A DNA stretch of 64,000 nucleotides from Chryseobacterium sp. Leaf405 (GCF_001425355.1 NZ_LMQN01000015.1:809578-873577), one strand, 5' to 3'. Counted from the first letter of the stretch, positions 52,963-61,482 are shown. Notes: generated by a model not told the origin, from the letters alone. Translations and numbers: made by a program.

Positions 52963-53847
52963 TTAGAATGTAATTTTATAAGTTCCGCTTGAGGAGACGT
53001 TGGATTTTTCAGCCTTTACGTATTGTTTCACCCAAGAGACAGCATTTGAACTGATGCATGGATCCGACGTTCCGCCTGATCTTCTTGCCGAAACCACATT
53101 TCCTGCTTTATCAACCGTGTAAGCAATGGTAATAGTTCCGCTTGCTGTACACTTATTGGCAGGTTGTGCACCGCCTCTCCCCATTGTCCCGGGAATAAAT
53201 CCGACCAGTTTTCTGTCGATTCCTACTTTACTGTCACCATTTCCATCCCCACCTAAAGGATCTCCGGCATTTCCTATTCCCTGTCCGTCACCCTGGCTTC
53301 CTGCTTTTGTTCCTCTTCCTCTTATCAGGTTTCCGATGGCGGCGGTTCCTTTTCCGTCACCATTTCCTGTTTTAGAATTGGCAGTTGTTGCACCTGATTT
53401 TTTAGTATTTTTAGTTGAAGACGTACTTGCAGATGTTGCTTTATCAGATTTTTTGGACTCTTCTTTTTTAGGAACGGACACTTTTGAGTTATTTCCTGTA
53501 ATAATCTTATCTTTCGCTTCTGACTTTTTAGTTTCAGGCTGGGGCTCAGGCTTAATAACCGTTTTTGTTTCCGGAACCGCAGCTTCTACAGGTTCGGGGG
53601 TCACTTCTGCAACGGCGGCCAAACTTCCCGGTTGGTCAGCAGGTTCTTCTATCCCATTTCCGTTTCTGTTATCTCCGAAATTTACGAGCATCGTCGTCAC
53701 AATTTCAGGCTCTTTCTCCTGCGGTTTCGGTTTTAATTTATACAAAAAAACAAATAACAAAATTGCAGACCAAATCAGGATCGAAAGCAATGCGCTTTTT
53801 ATCCTGTCTCTGTTTTCCTCGTCTTTGTTTATAATTTGGCTTCTCAT
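52963..53847 (-). CDS. TonB-like energy transducer
   Basis: 294-residue TonB-type protein: one N-terminal membrane helix (LLSILIWSAILLFVFLY, about 20-37), a long periplasmic Pro/Glu/Lys-rich then Gly/Asn-rich linker (EPVEAAVPETKTVIKPEPQP and GDGQGIGNAGDPLGG), and a C-terminal beta domain (GTITIAYTVDKAGNVVSARRSGG). The linker is unusually Gly/Asn-rich. I use the ATG at 53847 (MRSQIINKD), since a longer form would overlap exbD. Last gene of exbB-exbD-tonB; powers outer-membrane TonB-dependent transport. Confidence 0.88.
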   Translation of the reverse strand: MRSQIINKDEENRDRIKSALLSILIWSAILLFVFLYKLKPKPQEKEPEIVTTMLVNFGDNRNGNGIEEPADQPGSLAAVAEVTPEPVEAAVPETKTVIKPEPQPETKKSEAKDKIITGNNSKVSVPKKEESKKSDKATSASTSSTKNTKKSGATTANSKTGNGDGKGTAAIGNLIRGRGTKAGSQGDGQGIGNAGDPLGGDGNGDSKVGIDRKLVGFIPGTMGRGGAQPANKCTASGTITIAYTVDKAGNVVSARRSGGTSDPCISSNAVSWVKQYVKAEKSNVSSSGTYKITF

Positions 53848-53881
53848 TTTATAATGATCTTTTCCGAGATTGTTGGAAGTG

Positions 53882-54280
53882 CTATTTATCTTTAACGGTT
53901 GCAATGGCGATGTTAAATTTGTGTTTTTCAGCAATTTCCATGGCAAAAACCACGTCTTTATGCTTTGTATCTTCGTCTGCCCTTATCGTAAAAGATTTGC
54001 TGGTTTGATTCGTAAGTTTATTAACAATCATTTGCTCTAACTGCTCTTTGTTTACAGGATTATCATCCACAAAATAAGATCCGTCAGGTTTAATGCTTAC
54101 AATGACAGGATTTGGAATATTATCATCAACCGCTCCCGTTTTTGGCAATTTCACATCAATAGCACTTTGATTTGCTGCCGAAGAAGTAATCATAAAGAAT
54201 ATCAGCATCAGCAAGATAACATCAGTCATCGCTGCTAAACTAAATTCCGGTCGGGCTTTATTTTTTCTCTGAATTTTCAT
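53882..54280 (-). CDS. exbD: ExbD biopolymer transport protein
   Basis: 132-residue inner-membrane protein with one helix AAMTDVILLMLIFFMITSS (about 17-35), whose Asp at 20 is the proton-carrying residue in E. coli ExbD/TolR, and a periplasmic domain. Lies between exbB and tonB. Confidence 0.93.
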   Translation of the reverse strand: MKIQRKNKARPEFSLAAMTDVILLMLIFFMITSSAANQSAIDVKLPKTGAVDDNIPNPVIVSIKPDGSYFVDDNPVNKEQLEQMIVNKLTNQTSKSFTIRADEDTKHKDVVFAMEIAEKHKFNIAIATVKDK

Positions 54281-54289
54281 ACCAAAGAT

Positions 54290-54997
54290 TTATAAAGGTT
54301 TATTGATTAGATCTAAAAATTCACCGGACATATTTTGCGCTTTCAATACAAATTTATCAATTCTCGTTAATAAAATATTGTAGAAAAAGTTAGCCGGAAT
54401 TGCCACCGCAAGACCAACCGCCGTTTGTCCCAAAGCTGTATAAATACCTTCAGACAATGTTTTCGGAGAGAAAGCGCCTTCCATTGTAGATAAATCAAAG
54501 AATGCAATAATCATCCCTATAACCGTTCCTAAAAGTCCTAACATCGGCGCAATACTTGGTACAACCGCTAAAAGATTCAGGTTTTTTTCCATATTGGCAA
54601 CCTCAACCTGAGCCTGAGATTCCATGGCACTCACAATATCTGAAACGGGGCGACCCAATCTTGAAATTCCTTTTTCTAAAATCCTTCCTTCCGGAGAATT
54701 TTGTCTTTTGCAATAATCTGCGGCAGATTCAATTTTCCCTTCTTTGATGAAATCTTCGATATTATCCATAAAATTAGCATCTGTTTTCGACATTAATCTT
54801 TTAATGAAGAAAAAACGTTCAAAGAAAAGGTAAACAGAAAATATTCCCAGTAATAATACGGTAACCATTACTATTTTTGCGAAAATCCCGCCATGAAACA
54901 TGATTTCCCAAAACGAGAATATTTTTTTTGGTGCTTCTGCAACTACAGGCGCAGATACCTGAGCGAATAAAATCTGAGTAAGTTCCGTTAACAGCAT
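54290..54997 (-). CDS. exbB: ExbB/TolQ-type proton channel subunit
   Basis: 235-residue MotA/TolQ/ExbB protein with three helices: near 35-52, VVPSIAPMLGLLGTVIGMIIAF (about 143-165) and LGQTAVGLAVAIPANFFYN (about 190-210). These last two carry the TolQ/ExbB signature. First gene of the exbB-exbD-tonB operon, 9 bases before exbD. A -7 element lies at 55027-55034. Confidence 0.92.
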   Translation of the reverse strand: MLLTELTQILFAQVSAPVVAEAPKKIFSFWEIMFHGGIFAKIVMVTVLLLGIFSVYLFFERFFFIKRLMSKTDANFMDNIEDFIKEGKIESAADYCKRQNSPEGRILEKGISRLGRPVSDIVSAMESQAQVEVANMEKNLNLLAVVPSIAPMLGLLGTVIGMIIAFFDLSTMEGAFSPKTLSEGIYTALGQTAVGLAVAIPANFFYNILLTRIDKFVLKAQNMSGEFLDLINKPL

Positions 54998-55026
54998 TAA
55001 TGTGTATTTTATAAAGGTTTTAACGA

Positions 55027-55034
55027 CAAATGTA
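55027..55034 (-). promoter_or_regulatory. -7 element for exbB-exbD-tonB
   Basis: TACATTTG on the minus strand, 29 bases before the exbB ATG. Confidence 0.5.
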
Positions 55035-55172
55035 GTGGAATATTATGAATTGCTCTCTTAAAAATTGCTTAAAAACAACTTAAAATTTGTTATGGTTTAA
55101 AAACAGCAAATTTCTTTCCAAAAAAATATTTGAAAAGAAATCTGATATAAAATTTCTGTAATAAAGACTGTA

Positions 55173-55634
55173 TTAATCTTCGTCTACAACAATCTCGTCC
55201 TGGGTGAATTCACATTTCAGCCTGAATGGAAGCGGCGTTTCTGATCCCGTGTAGAAATCATTGATTGTTCCTTTCCAGATTACCTCAAGTTCACCTTCTT
55301 CATTTTTTTCGAACGCAAGCTCATTATCATAGATAAAAGCATCTTCGTCATCAAAAAGATCTACTTCGGTATAGATTTCCTCGTCAGAATCATTAATGGT
55401 AATTGTTTTCCCTTCTATTTCCCCAGAATCAATAAGAAAATCGAAAACTTTAAGCGAAAGTTGCGGAAAGTTATACTGCAGAGAATCATCGTCTACGTGA
55501 TCCAGACCGTCATCCGTTATAATTTCAACCTCTAATACATGTTGTTGGTTGCTGTAAACTGCTTTACAATATGTATTTCTGATATTGTACTTTAGCGTTT
55601 CCTCCGGATGGTAAATTTTTAAAATCCCTTTCAT
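55173..55634 (-). CDS. unrecognised acidic cytosolic protein
   Basis: 153-residue protein with no signal or helix, extremely acidic in several runs (NDSDEEIYTEVDLFDDEDAF and DEIVVDED at the end). The first half has strands typical of a small mixed fold (KGILKIYHPEETLKYNIRNT). No family recognised. Monocistronic with a -7 element at 55684-55691. Could be an immunity- or chaperone-like protein, but nothing supports one over the other. Confidence 0.65.
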   Translation of the reverse strand: MKGILKIYHPEETLKYNIRNTYCKAVYSNQQHVLEVEIITDDGLDHVDDDSLQYNFPQLSLKVFDFLIDSGEIEGKTITINDSDEEIYTEVDLFDDEDAFIYDNELAFEKNEEGELEVIWKGTINDFYTGSETPLPFRLKCEFTQDEIVVDED

Positions 55635-55683
55635 TATTTCTTAAAAAAAGAACTGTAATACTATGATTGTTAAACGTTATCAG

Positions 55684-55691
55684 CAAAGATA
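55684..55691 (-). promoter_or_regulatory. -7 element for the acidic protein gene
   Basis: TATCTTTG on the minus strand, 49 bases before the ATG. Confidence 0.4.
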
Positions 55692-55796
55692 AAAAATAGA
55701 TTGATTGTGTAAGATATTTTCAAAATAATTTTTAAAAAATCAATATAATTAATATGTTTTTGTCTAAAAAAGAGAAAACTGTTACATTTTTAAAGA

Positions 55797-55826
55797 TTGA
55801 AATTGATCTTAAAATATTTACATTTG
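55797..55826 (+). promoter_or_regulatory. consensus promoter of the DUF885 gene
   Basis: TTG at 55797-55799, 19-base spacer, TACATTTG at 55819-55826. Confidence 0.65.
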
Positions 55827-55844
55827 TTTTAAAGATTCTTAAAA

Positions 55845-57641
55845 GTGAAAAACATTTTATCAAAAAGTATTTTAGGATTGGTGCTATTAGTAAGTCTTGC
55901 TTCATGTAAGAAGTACGATTCTCCTTTAACGAAAGTTACCCCGTCAAACATCGATTCTATTGCCTCTAATTATTATGAGCAATATCTGAAGCTTTACCCT
56001 TTGGAAGCAACTTCACAAGGTGATCTTCGATATAATGACCAGCTTCCGATCACGATTGATAAAGATTTTATATCCGGAGAAGTCGCTTTTTATAAATCGG
56101 TACAGAAACAGCTTGAAAATGTTGATTATAAAAACCTTTCCGACGAAGACAAAGTCGTTTTTGATGTTCTGGATTTTACGTTGAAAGATAAAATTGAAGC
56201 TTATAATTATCATCCTGAATATATTCCTTTCACACAGTTTGGCGGGCTTCCGCTGAATTTCCCACTATATGGAAGCGGAGAAGGCAGCCAACCTTTTAAA
56301 ACAGAAAAAGATTACATCGACTGGCTGAAGAGAATGGAAAAATTCCCGGATTGGATGAATACCGCAACAGACAATTTCAAAGAAGGAATTACCAACAAAA
56401 TGGTTTTACCTAAAAAACTGGTTGTCAAGATGATCCCTCAGATGCGGGCGGAAGAAATTACAACGACAGATTTAGATAAAAATATTTTCTACGGACCGAT
56501 CAGAAACTTCCCGAAAGACTTTACAAAAGAACAGAAGGACAGATTATCAACACTTTATACCGACGCAATCACACAGAAAATTATTCCATCTTATACTAAA
56601 ATGGGAGATTTTTTAGAGAAAGAATATTTACCAAAAGCAAGAGATACGGACGGTTATAACAGCTTACCTAACGGAAAAGATATTTATCAGTATTACGCAA
56701 AAAGCTGGACAACAACCAATAAAACTCCGGAAGAAATCAATAAAATCGGACTTCAACAGGTTGCTATGCTTCGTGCTGAAATGGAAAAAGTAAAGCAAGA
56801 GGTTGGCTTCACAGGAACACTGGAAGAATTCATCAGTTTTGTGAAAACTGATCCTAAAGCGATGCCTTACAAAACATCGGAAGAAGTTTTAGGAGGTTTT
56901 AATGGAATTTTAGCGAAAATAACTCCGAAATTAAAAACAATGTTTTCTGTAACTCCTAAAACCAAATTTGAGATCAGACAGACGGAAAAATTCAGGGAAG
57001 CAAGTGCGAGCGCAGAATATATTCAGGGAACTTCTGATGGCAAAAGACCGGGAGTTTTCTATGTTCCTCTTCCCGATCCTTCAAAATTCAATGTGACTTC
57101 CGGCATGGAATCCTTGTTCTTACATGAGGCAATTCCGGGGCATCATTACCAGGTTTCTCTTCAACAGGAAAATACGAAACTTCCGAAATTCATGCGATTT
57201 GGCTGGTTTGGAGCGTATGGCGAAGGCTGGGCACATTATTGTGAGACTTTAGGTCCGGAATTCGGCTTATATACAGATCCTTATCAAAAAATGGGGTATT
57301 TAAGTGACCAGATGTTAAGAGCCGTAAGATTGGTAGTCGACACAGGTCTGCATACTGGAAAAATGAAAAGAGAAGAAGCCATCAAATATTTCCTGAGCAA
57401 TATTTCTTACGATGAAGCAGGCGCAACTGCCGAGGTGGAAAGATATATGGCAATGCCTGGACAGGCGTTGGGCTACAAAATCGGTTCATTGAGAATTCGT
57501 GAATTGAGAGAAAAATATCAGAAAGAATTAGGCAGCAAATTTAATTTGGCGAAATTCCACGATGAAATTTTGAGTCAGGGATGCCTTCCTTTAGATGTTC
57601 TGAACAGAAAAATGGAGCTTTGGGCGGAAAGTCAGAAATAA
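55845..57641 (+). CDS. DUF885 family lipoprotein peptidase
   Basis: 598-residue lipoprotein: signal peptide SKSILGLVLLVSLASC, Cys 21 followed by KKYDS. The DUF885 zinc motif is visible in FLHEAIPGHHYQ (H-E-x-x-x-G-H-H), with the later GEGWAHYCETLG and DEAGATAEVERY segments characteristic of the family. Members are probable carboxypeptidases or related zinc hydrolases of the cell envelope. The initiation codon is GTG, since the signal peptide begins with it. It has a consensus promoter. Confidence 0.88.
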   Translation: MKNILSKSILGLVLLVSLASCKKYDSPLTKVTPSNIDSIASNYYEQYLKLYPLEATSQGDLRYNDQLPITIDKDFISGEVAFYKSVQKQLENVDYKNLSDEDKVVFDVLDFTLKDKIEAYNYHPEYIPFTQFGGLPLNFPLYGSGEGSQPFKTEKDYIDWLKRMEKFPDWMNTATDNFKEGITNKMVLPKKLVVKMIPQMRAEEITTTDLDKNIFYGPIRNFPKDFTKEQKDRLSTLYTDAITQKIIPSYTKMGDFLEKEYLPKARDTDGYNSLPNGKDIYQYYAKSWTTTNKTPEEINKIGLQQVAMLRAEMEKVKQEVGFTGTLEEFISFVKTDPKAMPYKTSEEVLGGFNGILAKITPKLKTMFSVTPKTKFEIRQTEKFREASASAEYIQGTSDGKRPGVFYVPLPDPSKFNVTSGMESLFLHEAIPGHHYQVSLQQENTKLPKFMRFGWFGAYGEGWAHYCETLGPEFGLYTDPYQKMGYLSDQMLRAVRLVVDTGLHTGKMKREEAIKYFLSNISYDEAGATAEVERYMAMPGQALGYKIGSLRIRELREKYQKELGSKFNLAKFHDEILSQGCLPLDVLNRKMELWAESQK

Positions 57642-57645
57642 TTTT

Positions 57646-58077
57646 TTGTTGGCAAATCGAATAATAAATAAAATACAACGAAAAAAATGTTTTACTGTAA
57701 AACAGATAGAAAATGCCCACAGCAAGATAAAAACGGGCGCAGACTTTCCCAATTATATTCAGGAAATTAAAAAATTAGGTGTACAATCTTTTGAAACCTG
57801 CGTTAAAGACAGTCACACAAAATACTTTGGAGAAAATAATTTCACAACGAAATCTGAGCCTAAATATGCTGATTTAATTATTGCAGATTGATTTGATAAA
57901 GAAAAATTCAGCAAACAATTAAAAAGTCATCAAAAAGGAGAAACAGATTATATGAAATTCTGTCAGGATTGCGCAGAAACCGGGATCGAAAAATGGATTG
58001 TTGACCTTGATAAATTCACTTGTACGTATTATGACAAGGCAGGAAATATGATTTTAACGGAAGAAATTCCACATTAA
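57646..58077 (+). pseudogene. DUF1398 family gene broken by a frameshift and a stop
   Basis: The frame reads FTVKQIENAHSKIKTGADFP, then YIQEIKKLGVQSFETCVKD, stops at a TGA at 57889-57891, and continues in the same frame as FDKEKFSKQLKSHQKGETDY, CAETGIEKWIVDLDKF and YDKAGNMILTEEIPH to 58077. The whole is a DUF1398 protein of about 128 residues. A natural ATG at 57687 is out of frame with the body; removing one T from the run TTTT at 57690-57693 would restore MFTVKQIENAHS. Thus there are two lesions. The extended start at 57646 (TTG) is not a normal initiation. Confidence 0.85.
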
Positions 58078-58151
58078 ATATTGAAGTCACAAATTAATTT
58101 TTGTGGCTTTTTGTTTTATATATTCTTACATTTATTTAAAATTATTTTAAA

Positions 58152-58598
58152 ATGACAGAAAGCCTAAAATCCCTTTTCACAAGAGATTTAAACAAACTAA
58201 AAACAGAAATCGAAGCGTACTACAACGAAGAAGTGATCTGGAAAATTGATCAAAACATTTTGAATTCTGCAGGAAATTTAACGCTACATTTAGTGGGAAA
58301 TATTAATCATTTTGTAGGTGCAATTCTTGGAAATTCGGGCTATGTAAGAAACAGAGAACTTGAATTTTCATTAAAAGATATTCCAAGAGGAGAATTAATT
58401 CAGCAGATTGAAAACACAATTGAAATTGTAAATTCTTCGCTCGAAAAATTATCTGCAGAAGATTTTGCAAAGGAGTACCCTATCGAACCTTTGGGCTATC
58501 CAATGACCACAGAATATTTTCTGATTCACTTATTTGGGCATTTAAGCTATCATTTGGGACAGATTAATTATCACAGAAGATTACTTGATCTGGAATAA
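58152..58598 (+). CDS. DinB-like protein
   Basis: 148-residue four-helix-bundle protein of the DinB/YfiT superfamily. The metal-binding histidines are visible in LHLVGNINHFVG and HLFGHLSYHLGQINYHRR. Many members bind zinc or nickel and some are thiol transferases; this one is not assignable further. It lies alone after the broken DUF1398 gene. Confidence 0.8.
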   Translation: MTESLKSLFTRDLNKLKTEIEAYYNEEVIWKIDQNILNSAGNLTLHLVGNINHFVGAILGNSGYVRNRELEFSLKDIPRGELIQQIENTIEIVNSSLEKLSAEDFAKEYPIEPLGYPMTTEYFLIHLFGHLSYHLGQINYHRRLLDLE

Positions 58599-58670
58599 AC
58601 TTTTTAACCAACACGCAAAATCCTCACTTATACCTTTCTAATTACTTTATTAACATTAAAAAATAACTTC

Positions 58671-59036
58671 ATGGAAACATCATCAATTCTTTTACAAGAA
58701 AGTTTATTATTAATCTGGAACAATCGGAATGCTGCCGAAAGACTTAGCATTATGGAAAAAATCTACGCTCCGGATGTTACATTTTTTGAAGATGATAAAG
58801 GACAACCTTTTATAGGATTTGAATCTATTAATAATCTTATTGAAAAATTGCAGCAAAACTGGTCTCCTGATTTTGAATTCACTATTACAGAAACTCCAAA
58901 ATCCAATCATAATGTTCAACATATCAGTTGGAATTTAGGTATTCCTGGTGAAGAACCTATTGCAATAGGCATGGACGTTGCCATTATTGAAGCCGGAAAA
59001 ATAAAATTTCTTTACCTTCTTTTAAACAACAAATAG
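58671..59036 (+). CDS. NTF2/SnoaL-like protein
   Basis: 121-residue protein with a cone-shaped alpha/beta fold pattern of the SnoaL/NTF2-like superfamily: MEKIYAPDVTFFEDDKGQPF, then IGFESINNLIEKLQ, and WNLGIPGEEPIAIGMDVAI. Such domains can be isomerases or dehydratases or simple ligand-binders. No catalytic residue can be named with certainty. The stop is close to a convergent terminator at 59048. Confidence 0.72.
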   Translation: METSSILLQESLLLIWNNRNAAERLSIMEKIYAPDVTFFEDDKGQPFIGFESINNLIEKLQQNWSPDFEFTITETPKSNHNVQHISWNLGIPGEEPIAIGMDVAIIEAGKIKFLYLLLNNK

Positions 59037-59047
59037 TCTGACATATA

Positions 59048-59084
59048 TTTGAAAAACTTTAATTTTTAAGTAAAGTTTTTCAAA
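59048..59084. terminator. bidirectional terminator between the SnoaL-like gene and nth
   Basis: TTTGAAAAACTTT / AAAGTTTTTCAAA arms around an AT-rich loop. Confidence 0.7.
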
Positions 59085-59714
59085 TTATGATTCTTTCTTT
59101 TCAAACAACATCTTTGTAATAAAATCTTTTTCTCCTTTCCCTCTTGCCGGAGAATATTCTCTTCCGTAGAAAATAATCTGTAAATGAAGTTTGTTCCAGA
59201 CGTCTTCTTTCCAGAGATTTTTAGCATCTTTTTCGGTTTCTACGACATTTTTTCCGGAAGTTAATTTCCATTGCGTCATCAATCTGTGGATATGGGTATC
59301 AACGGGAAAAGCAGGAAATCCAAAAGCCTGGCTCATGACAACAGAAGCCGTTTTGTGACCAACGCCCGGCAATGCTTCCAATTCTTCATAGGTTTGCGGC
59401 ACCACTCCACCGTGTCTTTCCAACAGCAGTTCTGCCATTCTTTTCAGATTCTTTGCTTTTGTATTGGAAAGTCCGATTTCTTTAATTAATTCTTTAATCT
59501 GATACTCTTCCAGTTTTGCCATTCTTTGCGGCGTACCAGCTACAGCGAAAAGTTCAGGGGTAACCTGATTTACTTTTTTATCGGTCGTCTGCGCAGAAAG
59601 AGCTACCGCCACCATCAAAGTATAAGCATCGGTATGATCCAACGGAATTGGAACTTCAGGATATAGTTTTTCTAATTCGAGTTGAACAAGCGCTGCTCTT
59701 TGCTTTTTTGTCAT
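59085..59714 (-). CDS. nth: endonuclease III (Nth) without Fe-S cluster cysteines
   Basis: 209-residue base-excision DNA glycosylase/AP lyase. The helix-hairpin-helix ALPGVGHKTASVV with catalytic K121 and the FPVDTHIHR motif with D139 are intact. In E. coli Nth a C-terminal C-x6-C-x2-C-x5-C loop binds [4Fe-4S]; here the corresponding tail, IIFYGREYSPARGKGEKDF, has no cysteine, and neither does the rest of the protein. Its start overlaps the stop of the upstream XRE regulator gene by 4 bases, so the two are co-transcribed. Confidence 0.92.
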   Translation of the reverse strand: MTKKQRAALVQLELEKLYPEVPIPLDHTDAYTLMVAVALSAQTTDKKVNQVTPELFAVAGTPQRMAKLEEYQIKELIKEIGLSNTKAKNLKRMAELLLERHGGVVPQTYEELEALPGVGHKTASVVMSQAFGFPAFPVDTHIHRLMTQWKLTSGKNVVETEKDAKNLWKEDVWNKLHLQIIFYGREYSPARGKGEKDFITKMLFEKKES

Positions 59715-60094
59715 TGTACGAGTTTATCCAGCATTTTTTTTAACGAAAGATTTTCCTGTTTCAGAAATTCTTTGTCTTCTTTTAATTCTTTTATCTGACT
59801 GAGGTATGCTTCTCTTTCTTTTTCGAAACTTTCGTTATTATTGAATGTATTCAAATAATATCCTGAATTGGTACAGTTATAATAAGATTGTTTATCTTCA
59901 AACTCTAAAATATCCAAAGGATTAGCTCCTAAAACTTCTGCAATTTTACTCGTTTTTTCTAAGTCTATACTGCTTTCACCGTTTTCAATTCGGGAATATT
60001 GTGGTTGTGAAATTTCCAACATTTCAGCCATATAGTCCTGAGAGAAATCTTTTTCTCTTCTCAGTCTTCTTATTTGCTCTGTTTTTATATACAT
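59711..60094 (-). CDS. XRE family transcriptional regulator with C-terminal coiled coil
   Basis: 127-residue DNA-binding protein: a helix-turn-helix domain (about 6-62: IRRLRREKDFSQDYMAEMLE, ISQPQYSRIENGESSI) and a C-terminal coiled coil (about 85-127, EREAYLSQIKELKEDKEFLK) that probably mediates dimerisation. No ligand domain. First gene of the pair with nth. A TACAT/ATGTA palindrome at 60135-60149 upstream could be its operator. Confidence 0.9.
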   Translation of the reverse strand: MYIKTEQIRRLRREKDFSQDYMAEMLEISQPQYSRIENGESSIDLEKTSKIAEVLGANPLDILEFEDKQSYYNCTNSGYYLNTFNNNESFEKEREAYLSQIKELKEDKEFLKQENLSLKKMLDKLVQ

Positions 60095-60134
60095 TCTGCA
60101 GATTTTACATCAAAAATACTAAAAAACTAATTAT

Positions 60135-60149
60135 GTACATTATTTATGT
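60135..60149. promoter_or_regulatory. possible operator upstream of the XRE gene
   Basis: TACAT-TATTT-ATGTA, perfect 5-base arms with a 5-base spacer, 41 bases before the XRE start. Confidence 0.3.
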
Positions 60150-60253
60150 ATGAAATGCATAGGTTGGGAACAGATTATTTTCAATTTTTGTAATGAAGTT
60201 ATTTGTATACAAAATTTCATCAAATTATTTTCTAATTTTAATTTTTAAACCAA

Positions 60254-60595
60254 ATGAAAAAATTATTTTTGATCGCAGCTTTAGAAGTTGCCGGATTCGT
60301 AAGTGCAAAAAATGCGGAAGAAACTAAACCTACAAAAGAACCAGAAAAGAAAGAGATTATTAAAGGAGTTGTTGCAGAAGATCCTAATGATAAAATGCAG
60401 TGTTATGAATGGGCTATGTATGTATGGTGTACAGATCAATTTTTTGCCGATACAGTTTGTTGGGGTGCAGGTTCGGGTACAGCAACTCATGCTCAAGCAG
60501 TTGCGGATGAAATTCATAATTCACAGTTGTTAACTGAATATTTTTGTGGATCAGGAACACAACATGGTTGGGGAACAGGAAATGGACCAAACTAA
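60254..60595 (+). CDS. small exported Cys-containing protein
   Basis: 113-residue protein with a signal-like start (MKKLFLIAALEVAGFVSA), a charged linker of Lys/Glu/Thr-Pro (EETKPTKEPEKKEI), and a C-terminal part with four cysteines and many aromatic residues (CYEWAMYVWCTDQF, TVCWGAGSG, YFCGSG) ending Gly-rich. No known family. It is followed 17 bases after its stop by the GLPGLI gene, and divergent from the XRE regulator. Such short Cys/Trp-rich exported proteins recur in Chryseobacterium-like genomes. Confidence 0.65.
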   Translation: MKKLFLIAALEVAGFVSAKNAEETKPTKEPEKKEIIKGVVAEDPNDKMQCYEWAMYVWCTDQFFADTVCWGAGSGTATHAQAVADEIHNSQLLTEYFCGSGTQHGWGTGNGPN

Positions 60596-60612
60596 TTTTA
60601 ATTATTATTACT

Positions 60613-61404
60613 ATGCGATTTTACATATCAATTTTTATACTTTTTATTAATATCTTATATTCTCAATCAGACAGTCTTAAATCACAATATGAAGTAATTT
60701 ATAAATTTAAATGTTTGGACGACACTTTGTCTAAAAATATAGCGTCAGAAGAAAATTTATCTTTATTAATTAAAAATCATAAATCCTTATTTAGAAGCAC
60801 CCAAAAAGCAAAAAGTGATTCAATAGCAACTACAATTGGTATGAAGGCAGTAAATAATGCTATAAATGGAAGAGTGGTTGTAGATATGAGAAATGTTCCA
60901 GGTGTATATTTTAAATCCGAAGTTTTTTCAGATAATGGAAAGCAAACGGTATATAAAGAATTAATGAGAAACAAGTTTTCTTATCCACTAGATGATCCAA
61001 TTCTTTGGAAAATAGAATCTGAAGCTAAAATAATAGAATCATACGTATGTAGAAAAGCTACCGGAAAATATAAAGGGAGACATTATATTGCGTGGTTCAC
61101 AGAATCGATCGCTATTCCTGATGGACCTTACGTCTTTAAAGGATTACCTGGATTAATATTAGAAGTTTACGACCTGAATGATACAATTCATTTTTCAATG
61201 ATAAGTTTCACTAAAACTATTAAGCCGATGATTTTAATGAAAGATGCATTTGCTACTAAATATTCTAATTTCTATAAGGCACGAAAAGATATGATTGAAA
61301 ATGCTGCAGGTATGCTTTCTAGCCAAACAGGAATTACATTGAATCCTAGTGACATCATGAGAATTAATAATAATGCCAAACGAAATAATAATTATTTAGA
61401 CTAA
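60613..61404 (+). CDS. GLPGLI family exported protein
   Basis: 263-residue exported protein with an N-terminal hydrophobic signal (RFYISIFILFINILYS) and the family signature GPYVFKGLPGLILEVYDLN (about 200-218). The GLPGLI family is abundant in Bacteroidota and of unknown function. I use the ATG at 60613 rather than the overlapping upstream frame. Its neighbour at 60254 is on the same transcript. A terminator follows at 61415. Confidence 0.87.
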   Translation: MRFYISIFILFINILYSQSDSLKSQYEVIYKFKCLDDTLSKNIASEENLSLLIKNHKSLFRSTQKAKSDSIATTIGMKAVNNAINGRVVVDMRNVPGVYFKSEVFSDNGKQTVYKELMRNKFSYPLDDPILWKIESEAKIIESYVCRKATGKYKGRHYIAWFTESIAIPDGPYVFKGLPGLILEVYDLNDTIHFSMISFTKTIKPMILMKDAFATKYSNFYKARKDMIENAAGMLSSQTGITLNPSDIMRINNNAKRNNNYLD

Positions 61405-61414
61405 TAGTACTAAA

Positions 61415-61445
61415 AAATCCGCAGACTATTCTGCGGATTTAATTT
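61415..61445 (+). terminator. terminator of the GLPGLI gene
   Basis: AAATCCGCAG / CTGCGGATTT perfect stem, 6-base loop, then AATTTTT. Confidence 0.85.
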
Positions 61446-61447
61446 TT

Positions 61448-61482
61448 ATAATTCATTATTTTTACCTAAAATAATGAATTAT
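61448..61482 (+). promoter_or_regulatory. perfect 15-base-arm inverted repeat covering the bcp start
   Basis: ATAATTCATTATTTT at 61448-61462 and its exact complement AAAATAATGAATTAT at 61468-61482, loop TACCT. The second arm includes the A and T of the ATG at 61481. Could be an operator or an mRNA hairpin that hides the start codon. Confidence 0.7.

Noticed and set aside
53126..53854. 242-residue plus-strand frame over the tonB-like gene
   Set aside because: Pro/Phe/Leu-rich translation of the reverse complement of the Gly/Asn/Pro linker; a compositional artefact.
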